A stretch of DNA of 64,000 nucleotides from Pseudocitrobacter faecalis (lineage in GTDB: Bacteria > Pseudomonadota > Gammaproteobacteria > Enterobacterales > Enterobacteriaceae): NCBI GenBank assembly GCA_003315335.1, contig QNRL01000010.1, forward strand, positions 118,411-182,410, read 5' to 3'. This document shows positions 8,717 through 17,880 of the stretch, piece by piece. Position 1 is the first letter of the stretch, and each line of letters begins with the position of its first letter. Made by a program: the position numbers and the translations under genes. The notes below the pieces were generated by a model. The model was not told the origin of the DNA. It did no database searches and worked only from the letters and a program-made list of their open reading frames with translations.

Positions 8717-10214
8717 TGTAAATAAAAAATATTTACCAATACTTCCTGGACTTGCGTTATGTGCAGTTTTAAGTAATACAAATGCAAGCACTGAGTATCA
8801 ACATGATGCTGACCTAATCGCTCAGCAAGCAAAAGGGCTTGGGGCACAGGCTAAAGGTGCACAGCAGCCAGATGGGGCTCTTAGCCTTGATGCTACGCTA
8901 AAATCACCAGATGTGCAGAAGTACATAGCGCAAGCTGAAGCACTCCAAAAAAACCAGGACCTGAGCAAGCAAATAAACCGTGGTTACGTCCCCGGTATGA
9001 ATGCGGATAGTGTTCAAGCAGTTATAGACCATACCCAGGCTATCAGGGCCCAAAGTAATAACTCTGAAGCTGTCAACGATATAATTAGAAGACGTGATGA
9101 AATTCAAGAAAACGCCAGCCTTAATGAAGCGGCTCTGAAAGCTGTGGAAAATAAGCCGGAAGTCATGCGAGGACAATCTAAAAATATCGAAAAATTGTTT
9201 GGTTCCTCGGGCATCACAGCTGCTGACTTCGAAAGAAAAATGGATAGCACACGTGAAGAAGCACTATCAACTGAAAATGGAATAACGATCTTTGCTTCAT
9301 TTAGCTTGCCGGATTATGTACTGGAAGACCTTCTACGTACGGCCTCAGAGCATAAAGCTCGTGTAGTTTTCAATGGTCTAAAGAAAGGAACTACTCGGCT
9401 ACCAGAGACACAGGCAGCAATAAACCAAATGATTGTCAAAGGAAAATTTGAATCTCCTTTGATTACAATTGATCCTGATAGCTTCAGTCAGTATCAAGTA
9501 ACTCAAGTACCGACAATTATTTCTAGGGAGCAAGCTCGTTTTGCAAAAATGGTAGGCTCCTTCAACGTTGAGTTTTTTCAGCGAGAACTTGCTAAAAAAC
9601 CCGATCAGGATATTTTCCCGGTTGCTGGTACCACTTATCCCGTTGAAGAAAAGAGCATCATTAAAGAACTGGAAGAACGTGCACAAAAATATGACTGGGA
9701 AGGTGCAAAAAAAAGGGCCGTTTCTGACACATGGAAAAATCAATGGATGGTCGACCTCCCTCCTGCCCAGGAACACAAAGAATTTTTAATTGACCCTACA
9801 GTGAGGGTCACTCAGGACGTAAAAGATAAGCAGGGCCGTGTAATAGCTTCCGCCGGTGAGTTGATTAATCCACTTTCGAGATTTCCTCAAAACCTGACGA
9901 TGATAATTTTCGATCCACTCAATCCGGGCCAGCTGGTATGGGCTGAGCAGCAGTATCGACAACGTCTGGGTAGTGGAAAAGTAATGCCAATGTTTACCCG
10001 TATCCAAAAAGATAATGGATGGGATCACCTAAATGATTTACGTGAAAAATTTAACGGTAAGGTGTTTAAAGTTAACGAACAGATCATCTCACGCTTTCAG
10101 ATTAAAAACACACCTGCGCTTATAACTACTGACCAAGATAAATTCCGGATCACCCTGTTTAGCGAGGCAGAAGTCCGTGGTATCGGAGCCCCAAATCTTT
10201 CAGAGGAAAAATAA
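8703..10214 (+). CDS. trhW: TrbC-TraW fusion, pilus assembly protein
   Basis: 503 residues from the ATG at 8703, overlapping the end of trhP (a TTG at 8691 is the alternative). An N-terminal signal sequence is visible (to about NTNAS). After a long alpha-helical spacer come a TrbC-type domain (about 185-295, IFASFSLPDYVL to ITIDPDSFSQYQVTQVPTII) and a TraW-type domain (about 345-500, FLIDPTVRV, GELINPLSRFP, LTMIIFDP). In F the two are separate periplasmic proteins acting in pilus extension; the fused form is typical of IncH. Confidence 0.88.
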   Translation: MRSFNVNKKYLPILPGLALCAVLSNTNASTEYQHDADLIAQQAKGLGAQAKGAQQPDGALSLDATLKSPDVQKYIAQAEALQKNQDLSKQINRGYVPGMNADSVQAVIDHTQAIRAQSNNSEAVNDIIRRRDEIQENASLNEAALKAVENKPEVMRGQSKNIEKLFGSSGITAADFERKMDSTREEALSTENGITIFASFSLPDYVLEDLLRTASEHKARVVFNGLKKGTTRLPETQAAINQMIVKGKFESPLITIDPDSFSQYQVTQVPTIISREQARFAKMVGSFNVEFFQRELAKKPDQDIFPVAGTTYPVEEKSIIKELEERAQKYDWEGAKKRAVSDTWKNQWMVDLPPAQEHKEFLIDPTVRVTQDVKDKQGRVIASAGELINPLSRFPQNLTMIIFDPLNPGQLVWAEQQYRQRLGSGKVMPMFTRIQKDNGWDHLNDLREKFNGKVFKVNEQIISRFQIKNTPALITTDQDKFRITLFSEAEVRGIGAPNLSEEK

Positions 10215-10215
10215 G

Positions 10216-10350
10216 ATGAAACTCGGATTTATTATAGGCGCTCTCTTTGCAACATGGCTGACGCTAAATTATCCGGACCAGATGAGAAGTTATTTTACCA
10301 AAGCCGTCGACTATATCGAAAGTGTTGCAACATTTATTACATCCAAGTGA
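10216..10350 (+). CDS. 44-residue membrane mini-protein between trhW and trhU
   Basis: An ATG at 10216, one base after the trhW stop, opens a 44-codon frame ending with TGA at 10348-10350, two bases before the trhU ATG. A good ribosome-binding site (AGAGGAAAAA) lies within the end of trhW. The product starts KLGFIIGALFATWLTLNYP, a short hydrophobic helix, followed by an amphipathic helix. The tight packing with both neighbours argues for a real gene. The function is unknown; it could be a small inner-membrane component of the mating apparatus. Confidence 0.7.
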   Translation: MKLGFIIGALFATWLTLNYPDQMRSYFTKAVDYIESVATFITSK

Positions 10351-10352
10351 GC

Positions 10353-11414
10353 ATGATGGTGAAAAAATTCAAAAAGTTACTTTTAGAGTTCATTGTAGCA
10401 GTTATGCTTTCGCTTTCTATACCGGGTATGGCTATGGCAGCAGATGCTGGAGTCCCTGGGGCTATGTGTCAGTCAGCTGGAGTGTGGCAGGGCTTGATTA
10501 AGAATATCTGTTGGAGCTGCATTTTTCCCATGAGGATAATGGGCATAGGGGCAGCTCCAGAAGGCGCTGCTCCTTCACGTCCGGGTTGCTACTGCACAGA
10601 TCAGAACGGCGTACCGGAAATAGGTTGGCAATTGAGCTTCTTTCAGCCGGTGAAGATTGTTGAAGTTGTAAAGAGCCCCTGGTGCAGCCCCTTTCTTGAA
10701 GGCACGATGCTTCAAAAATCGCAGTTTGATATTGGTAAAAGCAACACAAATCAGCCAATGACAGCAACTGAAGCCGGATTTTACGATGTTCATCTTTGGG
10801 AGTTCCCAATCATGACAATGCTCAAATTACTGATTATTGGCGAGTGCACTGCTGAACCCTATATAGATGCCAGCCTGACCTATATAAGCGAAGTGGACCC
10901 TATGTGGGAAAGTGATCTGCTTACACTCGTCCTGAATCCAGAGGCAGTAGTTTTTGCAAACCCAATTGCCTCAATGGTGTGCGCTGCTGACTGTGTAGCA
11001 GTAACAGCAGGAAAGGATAATCTCGCTGCATACTTTTGTGCCGGATGCGATGGCAACCTTTATCCATTAACCGGCCACATTTACGCAAATGATGACGCTG
11101 TAAGGACGAGTTCACTGATAACCCAGCGTCTTCTGACTAAACTACATCGCCAGGGAATGCTGATGCGAACGATGGGAGCAGACGCAATGTGTGAGAAAAC
11201 GTGGGAATACTTTACACCTCGTTCCCAGTATCGGCTTTCAATGCTTTTCCCAACTCCTGAGGCGAAAGGGCCGGATTGCTGTCATCGTCTTGGTGATTCG
11301 GTACATGACTGGTCAACCCTTAAAGGTGGGCGCAAAAAAATAGGCAATGATAATTATGTCTATATGTTGTGGCGTTACAATGACTGTTGCGTCAGATATA
11401 TACCAGGCGCTTGA
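10353..11414 (+). CDS. trhU: TraU-family conjugative pilus/mating protein
   Basis: 353 residues from ATG 10353 (the next codon is also ATG). A signal peptide runs to about SIPGMAMAADA. It is cysteine-rich, with the family hallmark NICWSCIFPMRIMG near residue 50 and many later cysteine pairs (CYC, CAGCDG, CCHR, NDCC), implying several disulphides in the periplasm. TraU is needed for mating-pair formation and DNA transfer in F-type systems. A dispersed palindrome sits in the first codons. Confidence 0.9.
   Translation: MMVKKFKKLLLEFIVAVMLSLSIPGMAMAADAGVPGAMCQSAGVWQGLIKNICWSCIFPMRIMGIGAAPEGAAPSRPGCYCTDQNGVPEIGWQLSFFQPVKIVEVVKSPWCSPFLEGTMLQKSQFDIGKSNTNQPMTATEAGFYDVHLWEFPIMTMLKLLIIGECTAEPYIDASLTYISEVDPMWESDLLTLVLNPEAVVFANPIASMVCAADCVAVTAGKDNLAAYFCAGCDGNLYPLTGHIYANDDAVRTSSLITQRLLTKLHRQGMLMRTMGADAMCEKTWEYFTPRSQYRLSMLFPTPEAKGPDCCHRLGDSVHDWSTLKGGRKKIGNDNYVYMLWRYNDCCVRYIPGA
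10373..10383. repeat. AAAGTNACTTT palindrome, copy 6 (N=T)
   Basis: 13-mer AAAAGTTACTTTT at 10372-10384, about 20 bp into trhU and read as KKLLL, a different frame from the KVTF copies. Confidence 0.9.
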
Positions 11415-11432
11415 TTTCTAAGGGTAAAAATA

Positions 11433-14400
11433 ATGAAACTTAGAAAAACGATAGCTTCAACTATTATTGCATCAATGATTGCCAATACTATGAGTTGGGC
11501 TTTTTATATCTCTCTCATAAATATGGTAATGACTCCTCGTATTTATGCGGCAGACGCTATATTTGACCAGCTCGAAAGTAACTTTAATCTTGCTAATCCT
11601 AACGCAAATCGCAATGCGACAACCAGTGCTCAGGACATTGTTGAGAAGTACAAGAATGCGGATTCAGGCGAGAATGTCAGTGGGAAGATCACCGAGAAAT
11701 ACGTGGGTAAAGCCGAATCCGCTAATCTTAATCTCGGAAAGTATGGGGCAGGGAACTCAAATGAAAGTGTCATGAAAAATGCCGCATCCGATGGAAAGTC
11801 CATTGGTAGCGCCGTACAACTGCCGAGTATGTCTGGAGGGACAATCAATTCAAACTATACCAAGGAAGGGGCAAAGCTGCTCTCTCGGGATGCTAATGGC
11901 AACATTGGTATAAGCAGTAATCCCAATACTACTCCTGGAACCAAAACAAATACCGGAGAGATTTTCAGCTCAGAGCAAAAGCACAGCGATATTAAGTTCA
12001 ATGCCGCAGATCGTTATGGGGATGAGGATGGCTTTGTAAACGATATAAAGAATCGGAAAAGCCAGTTATTTGATGCTCAAAGTTATGATGGCGTTGCCTA
12101 CCGCACCCTCGTAAATGCTAACAAGGACAACCCGGCATCATCTATAAAGCCTAACGATCCCATGTTTACTGCGGGGAGAAATGAGATAACAAATGCTGTT
12201 GCTGGTACTGGAAACTGGCTTCAGAACTGTAATGTTGAGACCTCTAAAAAAACAGTAACCACACACTATCCTGATTACAAAGAGTTCTACTGTAACTCGC
12301 CTAAGCAAGATAACTTCAGCAGCTGCACGATAACCCGTGATTTTTCAGTCCCTGTTTACATTTCAGGCGGAAACGGAGACATGTCGATGTGCGGCGATAA
12401 TTGTGTGCGTATATGGTTTGGTCGCCGTGATGACAACTACTGGAGTGACGGGGTATATGATAACGAACTGACATTAAAATTCCATCCGGATGCAAAATTG
12501 GCCTCAGCAAAGATTGTTAACGCGGAGTGGGATGACCACATGCGGGTAACACTTGATGGCACGCAGATTTTTGCTCACATAGATGGTGCATATCGAGAAA
12601 GTGACTATCCGGCTCCTAAGGGATCTTGGGAGTTAAAAAAATCGTGGAAACTCGACAAGGTTTACGATGTGACTGATAAGGTCAGAAAATCGGTGTATGA
12701 GGAGCCTGATCGAGAAGTGACAATGGCATCCAGAGTATGGGTTGGTGGGAAGGGTGAAGGGTATTTTGAGGTTGAGCTGACTTTTGAAAATATGAAGCTC
12801 GAAGATAAGCACGTCCAGGAACCAGCTGGTTGTTACGATGCTGTACAAGCTCCGAATACATTCTGCCGTTTCGATCGGTTTAAAGATATGGATGTTGGCA
12901 CAAAACGGCTTCCGGAAAGCGTGCTTTCATTGGCAAAGCCTCTGTATGAAGGTGATAAAGGATTTCTTACCTGGAAGACAAACCTTGAAGGCTACTTTTG
13001 TGATCCATTGGCCAAAGACAAAATTTGCTCTTATGACGCTAGTGGAAAAATTATGAAAGACGCTAATGGAAAGGACCTCTGTTACAACTATGAAGAAATA
13101 AAGAGTATGCCTGATGCATGTAGTGCTTATAAAAATGATGCAGCATGTGTACTCGATAAACAAACATGTGCAGAGGGTTGGTTCGATGAGGGCACTAACA
13201 GTTGCTACATGTATGAACAGAAATACACCTGTGACAGAGGGAAGGATGTAGTTCGGGAGGTTGAATCTTCTACAAATGCCTGTGTTGGCATGATCCCATG
13301 TTCAGGTGGAACATGCGAAACTGGGCCAAAGGAAGAGAACAACGATTTTGGAAAAGTTGCGGCTTATTCAAACATGGTTCAGTACATGCAGGGCGAAGCC
13401 AAATGCGAAGACCCTAACGATGCCAATTCATGTTCCGTCTTTGAAGGAAAACCTGAATGGTGTGGTCGTTCAGTAGGCTTTGTAAATGGCCTGGCAAAGA
13501 CGGACTGCTGCGAAGCACCACAGGGAACCGCAGGAGCACTTGAAGGTATCATGCTTGCCGGATCTATGATCAGAAACACAAACTGGACCAGAGTTAATGC
13601 TCAGCTAATAAAATGGACCGGCGGTGATACAGGTACATGGGCTTCTATGTCTAATGCGGTCGGAGAGTGGACTGCATCAGCTGGTAAAACAGTAGGGCAA
13701 ATGTGGAACAACGTCACGAGCTCCTTAACGAGCGTATATGAAAACGTCGCTGGTAATCTAAGCAGGGCAGTTGGGTCTTCCGCAACTTCTGGAGGGGCAG
13801 GAGGTGCTGGCCAGTTGGCACAGGAAACAATGTCCAGCTTCGGTATAGGTCAGCTTAAGCAGATGGCAATGAAGAAAGCCTACGAATTGCTACCAGATAC
13901 AGTTCGTGACTTTGTCTTTAAGAACGTTGCTACTACCGGAGGAGAGGTTGTCTTCTCGGCTGCGGTTCAAAACTTTATGCTTGCATTAAACGTGATCGGT
14001 TGGATTTATACAGCCTATCAGGTCACTAAAATGCTTTTAGAAATGTTGGTAGCATGCGACCAGAAAGAGATGGAAGCTTCTATTCATAAGAATCAAAAAT
14101 CCTGTTTTACATTAGATACGGAACGATGCGTCAAATATCTGAATGTTGGTTTCACAAAGAAATGCGTTAAAAAAGCAACAGACATGTGCTGTTATAATTC
14201 CATGTTGTCACGCGTTATTATGCAACAAGCTTATCCGCAATTAGGAATAGACCCTGTCGCCTCTAATTGCGTGGGGCTATCAATAAAGCAAATACAGCAA
14301 CTGGATTTCGATAAAATTGATCTGACGGAGTGGATTAATGATGCAGTTCAGGTAGGAGAAGTTCCTGATCAATATTCAAAATTCTCCGAAGAATCAATTG

Positions 14401-14621
14401 TGGAAAACTTACCATTCCAGAATGAGAACTATCAACTTCCATCAGAACGTACCAAGGAAGCAATGGGCGGTGAAGAAAATATGATAAAGGCCAGACAAGA
14501 AAATGCTCAGGCTATAAAAGAGGAAAATGTAGATTGTAGCTATTTACCTCGACCGGCCATATGTGAGGTAGGTTCAACTACGCTGGATCCGGTTACGGGC
14601 AAGCAGTTGCCGAAATATTGA
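11433..14621 (+). CDS. trhN: TraN-family mating-pair stabilisation protein
   Basis: 1,062 residues, far longer than F TraN (about 600) as is usual in IncH. A signal sequence is present (about 1-36, ending IYAADA). The first 300 residues are low-complexity and Asn/Ser/Gly-rich; a long cysteine-rich middle and end follow (for example CVLDKQTCAEGW, CEDPNDANSC, CVKKATDMCCYN), which is the TraN hallmark. It is an outer-membrane protein that stabilises contact with the recipient. It follows trhU by 18 bp and ends at a terminator. Confidence 0.9.
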   Translation: MKLRKTIASTIIASMIANTMSWAFYISLINMVMTPRIYAADAIFDQLESNFNLANPNANRNATTSAQDIVEKYKNADSGENVSGKITEKYVGKAESANLNLGKYGAGNSNESVMKNAASDGKSIGSAVQLPSMSGGTINSNYTKEGAKLLSRDANGNIGISSNPNTTPGTKTNTGEIFSSEQKHSDIKFNAADRYGDEDGFVNDIKNRKSQLFDAQSYDGVAYRTLVNANKDNPASSIKPNDPMFTAGRNEITNAVAGTGNWLQNCNVETSKKTVTTHYPDYKEFYCNSPKQDNFSSCTITRDFSVPVYISGGNGDMSMCGDNCVRIWFGRRDDNYWSDGVYDNELTLKFHPDAKLASAKIVNAEWDDHMRVTLDGTQIFAHIDGAYRESDYPAPKGSWELKKSWKLDKVYDVTDKVRKSVYEEPDREVTMASRVWVGGKGEGYFEVELTFENMKLEDKHVQEPAGCYDAVQAPNTFCRFDRFKDMDVGTKRLPESVLSLAKPLYEGDKGFLTWKTNLEGYFCDPLAKDKICSYDASGKIMKDANGKDLCYNYEEIKSMPDACSAYKNDAACVLDKQTCAEGWFDEGTNSCYMYEQKYTCDRGKDVVREVESSTNACVGMIPCSGGTCETGPKEENNDFGKVAAYSNMVQYMQGEAKCEDPNDANSCSVFEGKPEWCGRSVGFVNGLAKTDCCEAPQGTAGALEGIMLAGSMIRNTNWTRVNAQLIKWTGGDTGTWASMSNAVGEWTASAGKTVGQMWNNVTSSLTSVYENVAGNLSRAVGSSATSGGAGGAGQLAQETMSSFGIGQLKQMAMKKAYELLPDTVRDFVFKNVATTGGEVVFSAAVQNFMLALNVIGWIYTAYQVTKMLLEMLVACDQKEMEASIHKNQKSCFTLDTERCVKYLNVGFTKKCVKKATDMCCYNSMLSRVIMQQAYPQLGIDPVASNCVGLSIKQIQQLDFDKIDLTEWINDAVQVGEVPDQYSKFSEESIVENLPFQNENYQLPSERTKEAMGGEENMIKARQENAQAIKEENVDCSYLPRPAICEVGSTTLDPVTGKQLPKY
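11575..11585. repeat. AAAGTNACTTT palindrome, copy 7 (N=A)
   Basis: Lies inside trhN, read as ESNFN. Confidence 0.85.
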
Positions 14622-14623
14622 AG

Positions 14624-14648
14624 AAGGGGCCGTTAGGCCCCTTTTTTA
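14624..14648 (+). terminator. Terminator between trhN and the convergent lipoprotein gene
   Basis: Stem AAGGGGCC / GGCCCCTT with a GTTA loop, followed by TTTTT. It may serve both converging genes, but the U-tract is better on the plus strand. Confidence 0.88.
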
Positions 14649-14649
14649 A

Positions 14650-15522
14650 TTACTTGGCTTTCAATGTTTTTTCTGGGAAGCCTTTTTTACCGTATTCACC
14701 GGTAAAGAGGTAATAATCTTTTCCGTTGATGGAGGCTGCAACACCCCCTGGAGTTGTTGTATTTGGGCTATCAGAACGGAAAATGATACCCGAAAAATCA
14801 GCGCTTGTTTCGTTTCCTTTAAATGGGATGAACACATAACGAATTACAGCGTAATCACCAGCGGGAAGGTTTAGCTCAGGAATTTCGGTTCCTGTTGCGG
14901 GGCGAATCGCCTGAAAGCTGTACATTGAATCTGTAGGGAAAACATCAGCATCAGGCTTAGAGGGCAGATCACAGATACTCCATTTATTGACGACTGCCAT
15001 ATCAATTTTACATGTGGCCAGAGCTGCTTTCTGTTTTTCAGGGTTGTATCCAAATGAGGCCTGAGTTGCTTTTGTATGCTCAAAAACATACTTAGCTCCC
15101 TCACGTACCAAACTTTCATCATTGTAAGGCAATTTTTTTGGATTGGGGACGAACACTAGGTATTGATTGACCTGGATGTATTCGGCGTCAGAAGAACTGT
15201 ACAAAGAGCTGAGGCTCATGATCCCAAAACCTTTTAGACCGCCTGTTACGTAGCCCATCGAACTATTGATGAGATACTTAGAAAGAAAGTTGTCGGCATC
15301 CCCTCCAGGAGTAACCTCTTGCTCCTTAAAATTAACGTCGAAACCAGCAAACGAATAGGCATTCTTGGCGACAGAATCATTTGCATTAGCATGCCAGTAC
15401 TGGCCGTGACTGTACGCATTCAGAGCGGTGCCTGGCGTAGTGCCGGTGTCACCGGCACAACCCGATAGGGAAAAACCAATGACGACAGAAGAGACCAGAG
15501 ATACTAAACGTAAAAGTTTCAT
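14650..15522 (-). CDS. Putative lipoprotein, unknown function
   Basis: 290 residues with an N-terminal lipoprotein signal (hydrophobic core SLVSSVVIGFS, lipobox LSGC with the modified Cys near residue 22; the following AG suggests outer-membrane sorting). The only gene on the minus strand within the transfer cluster, between trhN and trhI, so it has its own promoter. I do not recognise the family. Its position suggests an accessory role such as exclusion or envelope stress, but nothing in the sequence shows this. Confidence 0.75.
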   Translation of the reverse strand: MKLLRLVSLVSSVVIGFSLSGCAGDTGTTPGTALNAYSHGQYWHANANDSVAKNAYSFAGFDVNFKEQEVTPGGDADNFLSKYLINSSMGYVTGGLKGFGIMSLSSLYSSSDAEYIQVNQYLVFVPNPKKLPYNDESLVREGAKYVFEHTKATQASFGYNPEKQKAALATCKIDMAVVNKWSICDLPSKPDADVFPTDSMYSFQAIRPATGTEIPELNLPAGDYAVIRYVFIPFKGNETSADFSGIIFRSDSPNTTTPGGVAASINGKDYYLFTGEYGKKGFPEKTLKAK

Positions 15523-15701
15523 TTAAAGCCCTTTTTGTAATGTCTTTTGGAGATGGAACCATTATTCCATAGTCACGCGTTTCACAAACAACCTGATTGC
15601 ATAAAAAAGGAAAAAAAGTGATTTCCAGTAGAACCAGCAGTACACAAGAAAAGCGCTTTTATAAAAATGTATAATTATTAAAACGAAGTAATGAGGTTGA
15701 A

Positions 15702-17486
15702 ATGGGTAAGCCAACAGAAGAGCAAAGACCTGTTATCGAGAATGCTAGCGCAAACAATATGGTGATAGCAGCGCCTGGATCAGGCAAATCGTTTACCATG
15801 ATAGAAGCGGTTATATCGATTCTCAAAAAGTATCCATATGCAAGAATCGGGATGGTGACCTTTACTCGCGCTGCAACAAACGCACTTGCAGCAAAGTTAC
15901 AAAAGCGATTGAGCAAGAAGGATCTTGACCGGGTGCTGGTGGATACTTTTCACGGACTCGTTAAGAAGCAACTGGACATGATTCGCTGGCCGGGAAAGAT
16001 GTTGATAGGGCCAGCACAGAGATCTGTCATTCACCGGGCTTTGAAAGAATCCGGTGTAACGATGAAGTTTGCTGAAGCTGAATTCGTTATTGATGCTATC
16101 GGCAGAGAAATGGATACGGATGTGATTTCAGTTCGGCATAACAGACAACAGATCCATTTGTTTAATACCTATCAGGCGTTATGCCAGAAAGACCATGTGG
16201 CGGACCTCAATGCTCTTTCAAAATTTGTTGTCGGTCAAATGCATTCGGGAAAAATGCGCACGTTAGATTTGACACATTTGATAGTAGACGAAGTTCAGGA
16301 TACTGACTCTATACAATTCTCATGGATAGCATTGCATACAAGAGCTGGAGTCTATACGAGTATAGTTGGAGACGATGATCAGGCCATCTACTCCTTCAGA
16401 TCCTCAGGAGGAGTCAAAATATTTCAACAGTTTGAAAAACACTTCAGACCTAACATATTTTACTTAAACACATGCTTTAGGTGTGAACCTGAAATTTTAG
16501 AGGTGGCCGGAGCACTGATAGGAAAGAATGTTTACCGTTATGCCAAAGAGTTACGCTCGGCAAAAAAGGGAGGGGGAAAGGTCACTTTTCGTTCATATGT
16601 AGATATGGAGGAACAGATACAGGGTATTTTAAGCCTTATAAATCAGGATCCACATGGATGGGCAATTCTAAGCCGCAATAATGCTCACTTGGATGAGCTA
16701 GAAAGTTTGATCGAACAGCCAGTAATTCGTTACGGAGGTAAATCATTCTGGGATGAAAAAGAAACAAGCGATGTGTTAAGCCTTATGGCCTTTTTCCGAC
16801 AATCAAATGATCCTCGCTTAATGAAGAGAGTATTGGCATTGTTTGGAGAACAGGAATCAGTTTTGGATGAAGTGGCATTGAGTATGAGAGGAAGAAAAGT
16901 TACTTTTGGCGACCTTGCCATCCCGGAGGACAGTTCTCTCGAAACAAAAACATTACATTCAAACTTCGTGCGCTTTACCCAGGAAAGTTCTGATAAAGTT
17001 GAGATAGCAAAACGTTTCGCCAACCTTACGAAATGGATGGAATCGTCGTCAATCAAGATGAGGAGTAATAAAGGTACAGCAACCTTAACAAAAATTGCTT
17101 TAGACACTTGTAAACAGTGGGCAGAAAAGACTGGTTGGATGAATATGATAAATCGTGCTGCTGCAATGTCATTAGGCCCTAGGAAGAAGGACGAGGAATA
17201 CAGCCCAGAGAAAGTAGTCCTATCAACCTTGCATGGTTCAAAGGGTCTTGAGTGGAATAAAGTAATAATAATGAGTTGTAATGCGGATCAGATACCAAGT
17301 AAAAGATCAGTTGGGGAGGAGGCAATAGAAGAAGAAAGACGTTTGCTTTATGTTGGATTTACGCGTGCAGAAAAGCAACTTTTTGTAATGTGGTATGGTG
17401 ATCCTTCTTTCTTTTTAAGAGAATGCAGTGAAGAAAAGATAAAAGAAGCAGCTAATATTCGAATTTCTCCACTTTATACAGAATAA
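15702..17486 (+). CDS. trhI: UvrD/Rep-type SF1 helicase of the IncH transfer region
   Basis: 594 residues. Motif I is APGSGKS (about 24-30), motif Ia FTRAATNALA, motif II VDEVQDTDS near residue 200, motif III GDDDQAIYSFR, motif V LHGSKGLEW and motif VI EEERRLLYVGFTRAEKQL near the C-terminus, all intact. It is distinct from the F TraI relaxase despite the letter. The start at 15702 has GAGG about 8 bases upstream. Transcribed divergently from the lipoprotein gene. A dispersed palindrome lies inside it (KVTF). Confidence 0.9.
   Translation: MGKPTEEQRPVIENASANNMVIAAPGSGKSFTMIEAVISILKKYPYARIGMVTFTRAATNALAAKLQKRLSKKDLDRVLVDTFHGLVKKQLDMIRWPGKMLIGPAQRSVIHRALKESGVTMKFAEAEFVIDAIGREMDTDVISVRHNRQQIHLFNTYQALCQKDHVADLNALSKFVVGQMHSGKMRTLDLTHLIVDEVQDTDSIQFSWIALHTRAGVYTSIVGDDDQAIYSFRSSGGVKIFQQFEKHFRPNIFYLNTCFRCEPEILEVAGALIGKNVYRYAKELRSAKKGGGKVTFRSYVDMEEQIQGILSLINQDPHGWAILSRNNAHLDELESLIEQPVIRYGGKSFWDEKETSDVLSLMAFFRQSNDPRLMKRVLALFGEQESVLDEVALSMRGRKVTFGDLAIPEDSSLETKTLHSNFVRFTQESSDKVEIAKRFANLTKWMESSSIKMRSNKGTATLTKIALDTCKQWAEKTGWMNMINRAAAMSLGPRKKDEEYSPEKVVLSTLHGSKGLEWNKVIIMSCNADQIPSKRSVGEEAIEEERRLLYVGFTRAEKQLFVMWYGDPSFFLRECSEEKIKEAANIRISPLYTE
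16906..16916. repeat. AAAGTNACTTT palindrome, copy 8 (N=T)
   Basis: 13-mer at 16905-16917 inside trhI, read as RKVTF. Confidence 0.9.
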
Positions 17487-17574
17487 TTCGATATGGGCAT
17501 TTACTTATGCTTAAAGCTATAGTATAAAAACAATGAGCTTAAATATCAGCTCCCAAATTTGAGTAACTTTGCTT

Positions 17575-17585
17575 AAAGTTACTTT
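17575..17585. repeat. AAAGTNACTTT palindrome, copy 9 (N=T), paired with a half-degenerate copy
   Basis: AGTAACTTT at 17562-17570 and AAAGTTACT at 17575-17583 form a 9-bp inverted repeat with a GCTT spacer, so two sites face each other. This is the only closely spaced pair of this kind seen. Confidence 0.85.
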
Positions 17586-17726
17586 CGCGTTAAGCGTTGA
17601 TTTAGCCGTGAAAAGCGGCCAGCTTAAACAAGCTGTAAGACACCACCGGCAAAATGTCACCTTTGTCGCTGGTGCACTTCCCATGCCTGCAAAAGGCAAT
17701 CTGAATTTACCAAACCGTAACTAATT

Positions 17727-17749
17727 TAGCTCCTCCTGGGGCTATTTTT
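17727..17749 (+). terminator. Probable trhI terminator
   Basis: TAGCTCC / GGGGCTA stem (one G-U pair) with a TCCT loop followed by TTTTT. Confidence 0.6.
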
Positions 17750-17880
17750 GTTGCGTACTTCTAATGCCAGATAGTATAAATCAGGCGGTTCATAGCTTAC
17801 GGGAGATGAATGACAGGCTTTGCCTTCGTGTTGAAACAAAAATTTGTTTCTTCCTTCTTACTATATATAGGTGACCCCAA

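Larger units (their letters stand above)
17487..17880. other. Intergenic region after trhI
   Basis: No gene is seen. It holds one exact dispersed palindrome at 17575-17585, a degenerate copy at 17560-17570 facing it, a terminator-like hairpin at 17727-17749, and a perfect hairpin GAAACAAA / TTTGTTTC at 17833-17850 upstream of the next start. The promoter of the following gene block probably lies here. Confidence 0.5.
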
